From positions 466,281 through 530,280 of the forward strand of contig NZ_LVWJ02000019.1 of the NCBI RefSeq assembly GCF_001625015.1: a DNA stretch of 64,000 bases, given 5' to 3'. Source of the DNA: Lewinella sp. 4G2. GTDB taxonomy: Bacteria > Bacteroidota > Bacteroidia > Chitinophagales > Saprospiraceae. This document shows, one piece after another, positions 19,201 to 26,476 of this stretch. The notes beneath the pieces are model-generated. The model saw only the letters and a list, made by a program, of their open reading frames with translations, ran no database searches and was not told where the DNA came from. The translations under genes and the position numbers were made by a program. Positions within the stretch are counted from its first letter, which is position 1, and each line of letters starts with the position of its first letter.

Positions 19201-21222
19201 AGTGAGACCGTCCAGGTCCGCCGTCGTGGCACCCGTACTCCAGGCGTAGCTGATGGTAGCCATATCACCTCCCATGACGGAAGTAGTGATGGCGCCCGTG
19301 GCGTCGCCATTACAGTTGATGTCAGTAACTACTCCGGTTACGACGAGGGCCGTATTGGTATTGATGGTGTAAGTAGCCTCGGCCGTACAGTTGTTAGCGT
19401 CCGTAACGGTAACCGTGTAGTTACCGGCCTCGAGATCATCGATATCCTGGCTGGTGGCGCCGTTGCTCCAAGCGTAGGTGTAGCCCGGGGTACCGCCACC
19501 GACGCTGAGGTCGATGCTGCCGTCATTGTCACCAAAACAGTTGATGTTGGTGACTTCGGCGGAGAGTTCGATGGCATCCGGAGCCGTGAGGGTGACGGAC
19601 ATGCTACCGAAACAGCCGTTACCGTCGGTGACTTCCACGAGATAGGTGCCGGCGCTGACGTTGTTGAGGGTGCCGTCATTTGCTTCCCCGTTAACCGTGA
19701 TCGTAAAGGGCATGGTGCCGTTGACGATACCGATCAGGACGATACCATCGTCGCTATCCGAACAGGTGGGGTTGGTGGGAGAAAGATTGACGACGAGCGC
19801 GTCGGGTTCTTCCACGGTGTAACTCGCTTCTGTGGTACAGTCATTGCCGTCCGTAGCGGTAATGGAGTAGGTACCAGCGGCGAGGCCCGTGCGGTCTTCG
19901 GTGGTGGCGCCGTCGTTCCACAGGTAATCATAGTCACCGTCGCCACCGCTGACGTCGATATTGATGACGCCGCTACTGTCGCCTTCACAAGTCAAATCGA
20001 TGACCGTCCCAACGATGGAAAGAGCGTCATTTTGCTCGATGGCAAAGGTGGAGGTGCCGACACAACCTTCAATGTCCGTGACCGTAAGGGAGTAGTCTCC
20101 GGCGGCCAGGTCATTAATAAAGGAGGTAGTCGCGCCCGTGGACCAGGCGTAGGTGTAAGGGGGCATGCCGCCGCTGACCGTGGTTGCGATGGAGCCATTT
20201 TCCTGACCGAAACAGGCGATGTCTTCTACACTGCCGACGATTTCAATGGGGGGAGATTCGACGATGGTGTAGGAATCAACGAGGGTACAGCCGTTCTCAT
20301 CAGTCACCGTGATGGAGTAAACGCCGGGGCCGATGGGGCCGATGCCCTGCGCCTCCTGGCCCATAAAACTCCAGACGTAGGAGTATTCACCGGTACCACC
20401 GGTTGGGGCAATGCGTAAGAAAGCATCCCGCACGCCGGGGCAAACGGTGGAGTCACCGAAGATGAATCCCTCGATGGGGTCGGGTTCGTTAACGGTGGCC
20501 GTTGCCTCGTCCGTACAGCCGCGGCTGTCGGTCAGGGTGACGGTGTAGTCGCCGGGGGCTAGGTCGTCCAAGGTGGGCCCAGTTGCACCGTTGCTCCAGG
20601 CGTAGGTGTAGGGAGGGGTACCGGCCGTGGCTGTAGCGTCAAGGCTACCGTCATCATTACCGGGGCAGGTGACGTCGACGGACGCAACGGTAACCAGTGG
20701 ATTGTTCGGTGCCACTCTACGGCAGGTGACGAAACCACAGAGGTTATTATCTACCAGGGTCACGCAGTAATTGCCGGAGGGCACGGTGATCGACTCGGTC
20801 GTCTCACCGGTGGACCAGGTCCAATCGTAAGGTGCCGTGCCACCGGAGGCGACGATAGATATCTCGAAGGGTTCGTCACACTCCACCGGCTCGGTGATGC
20901 TGACGTTGAGGCGGTCCGGTTCGTTGAGGGTGACGGATCCGACTACCGTATTGTTAGCCGCATCCGTGACCGTAACGGTGTATTCTCCGGCCGTCAGGTT
21001 AGTGATGGCGCTGGTCGTTTCGCCGTTGCTCCAGGCGTAAGCGTAAGGGGCAGTGCCGCCATCGGCAGTGGCTACGGCGATACCTTGAGGGATGGAGTTA
21101 CAGGTCAGGTCCTGCCCGGTCACCTCAACGTTGAGCTGGCCGTAGGCGGCGAAGGAACAGACCGTAAATAATAGGAGTAGAGCCCGGCGCACGCCGAACA
21201 AGCTGGGTCGAAGTATTTGCAT
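16276..21222 (-). CDS. Giant SprB-repeat / SdrD_B surface adhesin with T9SS sorting domain
   Basis: 1648 residues with a signal peptide (ending FAAYGQ). Residues about 28-850 hold 11 tandem repeats of about 75 residues. Each has the SprB pattern: Cys-x-Gly-(D/N)-x-(D/S)-G near the start, a middle YTYAWSNGATT-like strand, then L-x-A-G-x-Y-(T/S)-V-T-V-T-D-x-x-G-C. Two SdrD_B-like domains follow (LGNFVWLDYDADGQQDPNEP and LGDFVWEDLNGNGMQDPGEP, each ending in DAGF). A PKD-like module comes next (TWNFGGPAEAAV). The T9SS tail is FPNPSNNGF, LFDAQGRAAG, LQAGIYVLQL. SprB in flavobacteria is the gliding adhesin, so surface adhesion or gliding is likely. Repeats 2, 4 and 7 are the most divergent. Confidence 0.93.
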   Translation of the reverse strand: MQILRPSLFGVRRALLLLFTVCSFAAYGQLNVEVTGQDLTCNSIPQGIAVATADGGTAPYAYAWSNGETTSAITNLTAGEYTVTVTDAANNTVVGSVTLNEPDRLNVSITEPVECDEPFEISIVASGGTAPYDWTWSTGETTESITVPSGNYCVTLVDNNLCGFVTCRRVAPNNPLVTVASVDVTCPGNDDGSLDATATAGTPPYTYAWSNGATGPTLDDLAPGDYTVTLTDSRGCTDEATATVNEPDPIEGFIFGDSTVCPGVRDAFLRIAPTGGTGEYSYVWSFMGQEAQGIGPIGPGVYSITVTDENGCTLVDSYTIVESPPIEIVGSVEDIACFGQENGSIATTVSGGMPPYTYAWSTGATTSFINDLAAGDYSLTVTDIEGCVGTSTFAIEQNDALSIVGTVIDLTCEGDSSGVINIDVSGGDGDYDYLWNDGATTEDRTGLAAGTYSITATDGNDCTTEASYTVEEPDALVVNLSPTNPTCSDSDDGIVLIGIVNGTMPFTITVNGEANDGTLNNVSAGTYLVEVTDGNGCFGSMSVTLTAPDAIELSAEVTNINCFGDNDGSIDLSVGGGTPGYTYAWSNGATSQDIDDLEAGNYTVTVTDANNCTAEATYTINTNTALVVTGVVTDINCNGDATGAITTSVMGGDMATISYAWSTGATTADLDGLTAGNYSVTVMDANACAAVANFTVTEPDAIDLSVQTTDNDCNGDANGTASVLVSGGTQPYEITWSNGAVGTPIVGLPAGTESVTVTDANGCTAVAPFTITEPDALTCTVNVLQESTLGDNGSLSVTGTGGTGAYTYLWNTGATTQTISDLAPGTYSATVTDANGCTTVCSETLAAFAGLGNFVWLDYDADGQQDPNEPGVAGYTVFLKNANGDIIDETVTDANGMYAFNGLVPGDYSVLFPELPGNIRTEANQGADAGDSDADPAMNGMTGIYNLEAGEFDPTVDAGFVPVPTGELDECNCLSNASNPGNGQFQQTITVTASPGQTWTVTDRTGMFTNLGTPTAPLPIGTELTETPDPDNANQSLYVITFRVIDGQAFSATVSNGLSSLSFANQCDYPTLSFQPEPPSLLCTFDSAVALNAVAIEGGVATTANITYTINDVVVTELDPSTLAPGTYVLSAVYTSGSANGCTVDLERTIEITDDCMAKLGDFVWEDLNGNGMQDPGEPGIEGVKVTVNSQDGSFMDMQFTDENGMYMFMVNPGTYKLTFEQPADLTATQQNMGNDGDDSDVDPQMLMTPFYTVGPNGRIPTIDAGFTSPCIDNVDDPGAISGNQTLCGPGNVPDELVETAPATGGQGELQYLWMMTTVGPDLDIDFWTPIPNTNTENYQPGAIYENTYFARCVRRGLCRYRETEPVLITVGDAANAQVSGTTRVCVGEDATFTALNPTPGNLLTWNFGGPAEAAVLNGPVVTNSWTETGLYNANLTASGGGCVSRDPFLVNVIANPASCGGNLTATGVMNNLANREVTIEWTVPNDGSFYQFELERSTNGVDFEMVREGLTEAAFMSGSDAIYRQSDVSPVNGRNFYRIRLIDAEFGDLMSNVVELNFAAGVTTLGRVFPNPSNNGFVHVELSDRADVSEGVGIRLFDAQGRAAGTSLKLPAGTVAADVDVRGLQAGIYVLQLTVGGEQETIRVVIN

Positions 21223-21500
21223 AAGATTATGATTGGACCGATCGGGTCAAAAAAAATTGGAGAGACGTAAAGTGGTTGAAAACGAAGAGCTGCAGGCCGG
21301 CCTGATGGTAGAAAGTAGGTCGTCAGATTATCAAGTTTAGTTACTGGCCGGCAACCCTGCGTGCTACAAGTTAAGGCCACAACCACCGGTTGATCAAATT
21401 TGAAAGGTGCAATGATGTTCGCTCCCGATTAAAAATTAGTTCATCACCAGTAAACAGCAGCGTGTTTTCGGACTGCTTCGTCTTCTCCCAAAATAACGAA

Positions 21501-21535
21501 AGGCAAGTGTAGCCTTCTAGCCACACTTGCCCTCA
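21501..21535 (-). terminator. Hairpin terminator after the peroxidase operon
   Basis: GGCAAGTGT / ACACTTGCC stem. On the minus strand TTTCGTTATTTT follows. It sits downstream of the small gene at 21575 and would end the 24811-21575 transcript. The gap 21223-21574 shows nothing else that I can support. Confidence 0.65.
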
Positions 21536-21574
21536 CGCAAATCGTAATCTCAAAATAGAAAATCAGCTGAAGCA

Positions 21575-21808
21575 TCAGTGATGCTTTAACATCAATGGAC
21601 CCGGATCTTTCCTTCCCGTTCCCATCAACAATACAATGATCGTCATCCCACCCGCAAAACCCAATGACACAAAATTGAATTTGTGAAAAATTTTGGCCTG
21701 CAAGAGGAATAGCAGCATCCAAAATACTAGTATCACCCTCAAAAACTCTATGCTATACCGGCGTTTTCGAATGGAATCCAATCCAACATTGTGAAACATA
21801 ATGCTCAC
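21575..21808 (-). CDS. Small membrane protein, unknown
   Basis: Up to 77 residues; ATG at 21799 (MFHNVGL) is an alternative start. Two hydrophobic segments, FLRVILVFWMLLFLLQAKIF and VSLGFAGGMTIIVLLMG, suggest a two-helix inner-membrane protein. It begins 6 bp after the stop of the diheme peroxidase gene, so it would be co-transcribed. AT-rich compared with its neighbours. No family recognised; it could be a chance frame. Confidence 0.4.
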   Translation of the reverse strand: MSIMFHNVGLDSIRKRRYSIEFLRVILVFWMLLFLLQAKIFHKFNFVSLGFAGGMTIIVLLMGTGRKDPGPLMLKHH

Positions 21809-21813
21809 GCGGA

Positions 21814-22971
21814 CTACTGAAAAGGATCAGAAAAATTTGGATTATTTATCAGCGTCTCATCCGTCAGGGATTCCAGAAAGGCTACCAGGGCTGCTTTCTG
21901 CCGGTCGGTGATGGGAAAGCCCGTGATATTGGGGTCCTCATTCTCCACCCCGTGCCCACCGGCCGCGTAGTGATCGATGACTTCCTCCAGGGTTGCGAAA
22001 CGACCATCGTGCATGTAGGGCGCCGTCAAGGCAATATTTCGGAGTGTGGGCGTGCGGAATTTTCCGTTATCGAAGCGGCTACCGGATACGTCACCAAAGC
22101 CTTTGTCGGGGAAGTCGTCCAGGTTGGCCACGTCATCCAGGCCGTTATTCTTGAACCGGTCATCACCGAAAGCCGGGGCGTTGTGGCAGTGCCCACAACC
22201 GGGGTGGAGGGCACCGAGAGGCACGTCCTCCACGAAGAAAAGGCTGTCCGCGCCCAACTGCTCTTCTTCGGTAAAGAACTCGGTATTCTGATAGACTACC
22301 CGGTCGAAATGACTATCCGCCGAGATAATGGTGGACTCAAATTGGGCGATGGCTTTAGCCACCATCTCGCGGTTCAGTTCACTCGGCCGGTCGATACCAA
22401 AGGCCGCCCGGAAGCGCCGGCGGTAATCCTCGTGCTTTCGCAAACGGGTAAGGACGTTTTCCCACTCTTCATCCATCTCCAGCATGTTCTCTACCGGGTG
22501 AATGGCCTGTTCCCACAATTTACCGGAGCTACCGTCCCAGTTGAATCCGTTGCCATTGAAGACGAGGTTGACCAGCGACATCGCGCTACGGCGCCCTACC
22601 CGCCCGTCGATTCCTTCGGCCAGCGCCCGGCCGTCGGTAAAGGCCAGCTCCTGTTTGTGGCATTCGGAGCAGGAGAAGGCGCTATCCCGACCCATGATCT
22701 TATCGTAGAATAGTCGGCGACCGAGCTCAATGCCTTCTACCGTCAGTGGATTATCGGCGTCCAGCACCGGCCGGGGCAGGTAGTCGGGGACGTCAACGGC
22801 GAAAGCAGTCGGCACGGATGGCCCTTCAATCAACGGGTCGGGATCGGTCACCGGGCAATTCGCGCACGGCACCGGTTCTCCGCCGTTGTCATCGTCATCC
22901 GGCCCGCAGGCGGTTACGCTAGCGATGACGAAAAAACCCGCGAAAAGCAGCAGAATCCGGAAGGGCATCAC
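21814..22971 (-). CDS. Diheme cytochrome c peroxidase / MauG-MbnH family lipoprotein (second copy)
   Basis: 385 residues with lipobox SVTAC. Two c-type heme sites are visible: FSCSECHKQ and PGCGHCHNA. Further family motifs are ELGRRLFYDKIMGRD near the start and PTLRNIALTAPYMHDGR near the end, where the distal ligand region lies. It overlaps the preceding gene by 4 bp (ATGA) and follows an MbnP-like gene. Such proteins reduce peroxide or, as MbnH, oxidise a Trp in a partner protein. It resembles the upstream copy but has an acidic linker after the lipid anchor (PDDDDNGGEP). Confidence 0.92.
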   Translation of the reverse strand: MMPFRILLLFAGFFVIASVTACGPDDDDNGGEPVPCANCPVTDPDPLIEGPSVPTAFAVDVPDYLPRPVLDADNPLTVEGIELGRRLFYDKIMGRDSAFSCSECHKQELAFTDGRALAEGIDGRVGRRSAMSLVNLVFNGNGFNWDGSSGKLWEQAIHPVENMLEMDEEWENVLTRLRKHEDYRRRFRAAFGIDRPSELNREMVAKAIAQFESTIISADSHFDRVVYQNTEFFTEEEQLGADSLFFVEDVPLGALHPGCGHCHNAPAFGDDRFKNNGLDDVANLDDFPDKGFGDVSGSRFDNGKFRTPTLRNIALTAPYMHDGRFATLEEVIDHYAAGGHGVENEDPNITGFPITDRQKAALVAFLESLTDETLINNPNFSDPFQ

Positions 22972-24047
22972 TTGAGTTGAAGTGGTTGGTAAGCGGGATT
23001 AGTAACAAAGCTACTGTCCGTCAGGGTTTGCAGGAAGGCGACCAAACCCGCTTTTTCTTCGGGTTTGAGGCCGATGGGCATCACGTTAGCACTTCGGTTT
23101 TCGGCGTACCGGCCACCGGTATCGTAATGGTCCACCACTTCCTCGAGGTTGGCCATCCGGCCGTCGTGCATGTAGGGCGCGGTCAGGGCAACGTTGCGGA
23201 GGCTGGGCGCCCGAAACAATCCATTTTCGTAGGGGTTGGCGGTGACGGCTCCCCGCCCCTTGTCCTTAAACTTAGTCAGGTCGATCACCTCATCGAGGCC
23301 ATTATTGAAAAAGCGTTGGTTCGTGAAGTGGGGGGCGGTATGGCAGTGGGCGCACTCTCCGGTGGGGATCTTCCCGAACCACTTCGGTTCTTCGGGCTGG
23401 TCACCAAAATCAAAGAAGATGGCGGCGCCCAGTGCTTCGGCCTCCGTGTAGGTAGCCTCGCCCCGCTGTACCCGGTCGTACTTGCTATCGGCGGAAATGA
23501 GGCTGCGTTGGAACTGCGCCAGTGCCTTCCCGACGTGGTCCGGGTTTAGCCGGTTAATGTCCGCCAACCCAAAAGCTTCGCGGAAGGCATCCGCGTAAAC
23601 GGGGTGTCGCCGCAGTTTGGAGATGACGACTGGCCAGCTGCCGCCCATTTCGTTGGGGTCGGCAATGGGGTGCAGGGCCTGGGCCTCGAGGTTGGAAGCC
23701 CGGCCGTCCCAAAAGAGGGTTTCGTGGAGGTAGCCGACGTTCGCCAGCCCCGGGCTGTTTCGCCGCCCTACCCTACCGTCAATTCCAATACTACGGGCCT
23801 GCCCATCCGCAAAGGCTAACGCTGGCTCGTGGCAACTTCCACAACTGATCGTTGAATCGGACGAAAGGATGGGGTCAAAAAATAAGCGTCTCCCGAGCGC
23901 CAGCCCTTCCCGCGTGGTGGGGTTGTCGGCGGGGTAAATGATCTTGGCGAAAGCGTCCGGCTCGGGAATATGCAGTGGGGTAGCCTCCGGCAGCGGTTCA
24001 CCGCAACCTACCAAGACCAACAGTAATAGACCAAAAGCACCACGCAT
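22968..24047 (-). CDS. Diheme cytochrome c peroxidase / MauG-MbnH family lipoprotein (first copy)
   Basis: 359 residues with lipobox VLVGC. Heme motifs: ISCGSCHEP (first) and GECAHCHTA (second). Conserved ALGRRLFFDPILSSD and PSLRNVALTAPYMHDGR are visible. It begins 2 bp after the MbnP-like stop and overlaps the second peroxidase by 4 bp, so the three are almost certainly one operon. By analogy with methanobactin-associated MbnH it may post-translationally oxidise the tryptophan of the MbnP-like partner. Classical peroxide detoxification is the alternative. Confidence 0.92.
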   Translation of the reverse strand: MRGAFGLLLLVLVGCGEPLPEATPLHIPEPDAFAKIIYPADNPTTREGLALGRRLFFDPILSSDSTISCGSCHEPALAFADGQARSIGIDGRVGRRNSPGLANVGYLHETLFWDGRASNLEAQALHPIADPNEMGGSWPVVISKLRRHPVYADAFREAFGLADINRLNPDHVGKALAQFQRSLISADSKYDRVQRGEATYTEAEALGAAIFFDFGDQPEEPKWFGKIPTGECAHCHTAPHFTNQRFFNNGLDEVIDLTKFKDKGRGAVTANPYENGLFRAPSLRNVALTAPYMHDGRMANLEEVVDHYDTGGRYAENRSANVMPIGLKPEEKAGLVAFLQTLTDSSFVTNPAYQPLQLK

Positions 24048-24049
24048 CC

Positions 24050-24811
24050 CTAGCGTTCGAGGGTAAATTCATCCGCCAAGCCACTAAATACACTGGTCGC
24101 TAAAGCTTGATTACCCCCGTGGACGCGGCGATTGGCCTCCACAGTGATGTCGTAGGTGTCATCGCTGCCACCTAAGGCTTCGAGAATGTCCGTCACAACG
24201 GTAAGTTCCTCGGCCCCGTTACCGGTTAGGCGGAAGTCACGGTCCAAGGTCACGGTGCGGTACAGGTCATTGCTTCCCATGTGGATTGTAACGGGGATGT
24301 CGAAAATGTCATCTCCCAACAGGTCCGCATTCGCTTCAATTTTGGCGAATACGTAGCGAGTAGCTGCCGTCCAGAACTCGTTGGCGTTCAGTGGGTCGGT
24401 GGCGGCGAAATTATTGGGGTCCACGGCGTTCAGCTCCGGTTTCACGCCCAGGCCAAATCGTACCCCAGTGTATTCACCCGTTGGCACGGTAAACGTCCGC
24501 GTATCCACATTATCCTCGGTTGCGCTGGCGTAGCGGATCAACTCAATTTCACTGAGCAGCACGGGGTCACCACCATCCGCCGGCAGGAGTTGGAGGTCAG
24601 ATACGTAGTACTGGAACAGTTGCATTTTTAGCCGGTCACCACCGGGGTAATCGTACGCCTCGCTCTGGATGGCCAGGTCTTCCCCACCAAACTCAGCCGC
24701 AAAGTTGATGCTCAGTTCCGTATCGCCGGCCACAATCGGATCCTCATCATCCTCGCAGGATACGAAGGTAAAGGCAAGGGCAAAGAGTAGTAAATAGGTT
24801 AGGTGCTTCAT
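24050..24811 (-). CDS. MbnP-like copper-binding lipoprotein
   Basis: 253 residues with lipobox FVSC followed by an Asp/Glu stretch. The fold pattern matches MbnP-like proteins: an N-terminal strand TELSINFAAEFGGEDLAI, RLKMQLFQYYVSDLQLL, TGVRFGLGVKPELN, then NEFWTAATRYVFAKIEA, where the family's conserved Trp precedes the YVF-K-E strand. In MbnP a Trp is oxidised by MbnH to a kynurenine that helps bind copper. The Trp and the adjacent peroxidase genes are seen here; copper binding is inferred. It leads the operon with the two diheme proteins. Confidence 0.85.
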   Translation of the reverse strand: MKHLTYLLLFALAFTFVSCEDDEDPIVAGDTELSINFAAEFGGEDLAIQSEAYDYPGGDRLKMQLFQYYVSDLQLLPADGGDPVLLSEIELIRYASATEDNVDTRTFTVPTGEYTGVRFGLGVKPELNAVDPNNFAATDPLNANEFWTAATRYVFAKIEANADLLGDDIFDIPVTIHMGSNDLYRTVTLDRDFRLTGNGAEELTVVTDILEALGGSDDTYDITVEANRRVHGGNQALATSVFSGLADEFTLER

Positions 24812-24879
24812 AATTTGTTTTGGTTCTGGGTTTAGTTGCGGGTAATACTCCAGTACGTTCTATTACGTCACCATTCGTG

Positions 24880-24897
24880 GGCGCTGCCGCAGGTGCA
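24880..24897 (+). repeat. 18-bp dispersed element, copy 5 (divergent intergenic)
   Basis: GGCGCTGCCGCAGGTGCA, between the divergently transcribed MbnP-like and flavin reductase genes. On the other strand the flank is pyrimidine-rich (TTACTCACCCTTCTCC), as at several other copies. Confidence 0.85.
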
Positions 24898-25104
24898 CAG
24901 GAGAAGGGTGAGTAACGAGACTGAACACCAACCAAAGGTAGGCCGTCCCACGAATGACACACCATGAGCAACGGACCAATACCTCGTAATATTGGCAGGA
25001 AAGGCCGTTGTGCCGCCCGTAAGACGAATAGCTGGATACGAACATCAGCTCAGTAAACCCAGTTACAATTGGGCATCACATCAGTAAATTATCAAATCCA
25101 AACC

Positions 25105-25638
25105 ATGAGCAACCAGACCAATAAAGACCTCAACGAAGCCCTGAAACAACTCACCTACGGCTACTACCTACTCGCCACCCGTGCGGACAGCTCCGAACTC
25201 AAGACCCGCGACGAAGACTGGGTCAGCGCCGGCACCGTAAGCTGGGCCACGCAGTCCAGTTTTGAGCCTCCCTACATCACGGTCGCCATCCAGAAGGACA
25301 GCAACCTGAACGAAACCATCCAGAAGAGCCAGGTATTCTCCCTCACCGTCCTTGGTAAGGACGAGCGGGAACTAATCGAACGCTTCGCCGAGAATACGGA
25401 CGTCGACTACTCCAACAACAAAGTAAATGGCATCAGCTACCGCGAAGGTGAATCTGGCGCTCCCCTCCTCGACTGCGGCGTAGCTACCCTCGAATGTAAA
25501 TTGGAGGACGCCCTTACCACGAGTGGCGACCATTTACTCTTCGTCGGCCGCGTGGTAAACGCCAGCACCAACGGTAAGGACCCCATCACCGAACGGGAAG
25601 CCCGTTTCGAGTATGCCGGCGTCTCCCCCCGCAGCTAA
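25105..25638 (+). CDS. Flavin reductase-like (FMN-binding split-barrel) protein
   Basis: 177 residues from ATG 25105 (MSNQTNKD); the upstream ATG at 25069 adds only 12 poorly fitting residues. The pattern fits the flavin reductase-like family: LTYGYYLLATR, then VSAGTVSWATQSSFEPPYITVAIQKDS, then a C-terminal LECKLEDAL...LLFVGRVV. These bind FMN and act in small-molecule redox or as electron donors to monooxygenases. No partner oxygenase lies nearby. It stands alone between a divergent operon and a perfect terminator. Confidence 0.85.
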   Translation: MSNQTNKDLNEALKQLTYGYYLLATRADSSELKTRDEDWVSAGTVSWATQSSFEPPYITVAIQKDSNLNETIQKSQVFSLTVLGKDERELIERFAENTDVDYSNNKVNGISYREGESGAPLLDCGVATLECKLEDALTTSGDHLLFVGRVVNASTNGKDPITEREARFEYAGVSPRS

Positions 25639-25666
25639 GACTGATTAAGTTGATTAGCGATCAATT

Positions 25667-25716
25667 GGCCGCGCAAATTCATTCTCTTGGAGGGTGGAAT
25701 TTGCGCGGCCTTTTTT
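25667..25716 (+). terminator. Intrinsic terminator of the flavin reductase gene
   Basis: A perfect 14-bp stem GGCCGCGCAAATTC / GAATTTGCGCGGCC with a 16-nt loop, followed by six T. Confidence 0.92.
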
Positions 25717-25828
25717 GTTTTCTAGGATAGGACTTTCCGGCAGGAGGGGACTCTAGATGTTAGATTTTAGAAGAAAGACCGCACCGGACACAGACAACCG
25801 GTGCCATTATAGGTAATGCTTCGGTCGC

Positions 25829-26326
25829 CTAAATCATCCGTAGCCGCAGCGTTGTAGTTTCCAGGTCCTCCTCCATCCGGAACTTCGTTTCGCTGAAGGT
25901 GGGCAGCCGCAAGCGAGTGATGGCTTCGCCACTGAAGGCCCAGGGTTCGGAGGGCAAACCCAGCCAGTTGCGGTTCATTTCGCCGTCGTTATCCACGTCA
26001 TGGAAGATCGCCAGGGAGTATTCCTGACCAATCGTAAGGGCGGGGAGGTCGATGTACGTTGTCCCCGACGCTGTCACTTTTACGCCGACCAATTCGGCTT
26101 TCTCCTTGATTAGGAAGTTGTCATCCCCCGTGTAGATGCCCACCCAGATCATGCCCGTCTTTTCTTTCACGTTCGTCACCTCGAGACGCAAGGGTTGTGA
26201 GCGGGGAGGGTCCACGGCAATCATATCATTAGGCTGAGCCGCACCCGAAAGCAGGGGAAGGAATACAGACCAACAAAGCAGGAGGATCAATTTTTTCACG
26301 GTACTGGAAGGACGCTTATTCAGCAA
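25829..26326 (-). CDS. DUF2141 family secreted protein
   Basis: 165 residues with a signal peptide (KLILLLCWSVFLPLLSGAAQ). The core shows the DUF2141 signature: LRLEVTNVKEKTGMIWVGIY, YSLAIFHDVDNDGEMNRNWLGLPSEPWAFS and a final PTFSETKF. The family is periplasmic and often next to outer-membrane receptors, but its role is not known. Here it stands alone. A second ATG just inside (MIAVDP) would lose the signal, so the long start is preferred. Confidence 0.85.
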   Translation of the reverse strand: MLNKRPSSTVKKLILLLCWSVFLPLLSGAAQPNDMIAVDPPRSQPLRLEVTNVKEKTGMIWVGIYTGDDNFLIKEKAELVGVKVTASGTTYIDLPALTIGQEYSLAIFHDVDNDGEMNRNWLGLPSEPWAFSGEAITRLRLPTFSETKFRMEEDLETTTLRLRMI

Positions 26327-26387
26327 GGAGAGTTGCGGACAAATGGTTCATCCGCCAGCCTTATGTCTTGGTACGACAAAATAAAAG

Positions 26388-26418
26388 TAGCCACCCCCAA
26401 TTATTTGGAGATGGCTAC
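26388..26418 (-). terminator. Intrinsic terminator of the HtrA gene
   Basis: On the minus strand GTAGCCATCTCC pairs with GGGGGTGGCTAC (one mismatch/wobble region), followed by TTTTATTTT. Confidence 0.75.
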
Positions 26419-26476
26419 AAACATAATAGCGAGCTATTGAATCGGGTTGACCTGCGGCCGCCCTTAGAACAGTCCG

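Noticed and set aside
19102..20418. 438-codon plus-strand frame opposite the SprB repeats
   Set aside because: Antisense shadow of a repetitive GC-rich gene; its repetitive Val/Gly pattern mirrors the SprB repeats.
21444..21722. 92-codon minus-strand frame downstream of the peroxidases
   Set aside because: It overlaps the terminator-like hairpin and the more plausible membrane frame at 21575-21808, and shows no signal or motif.
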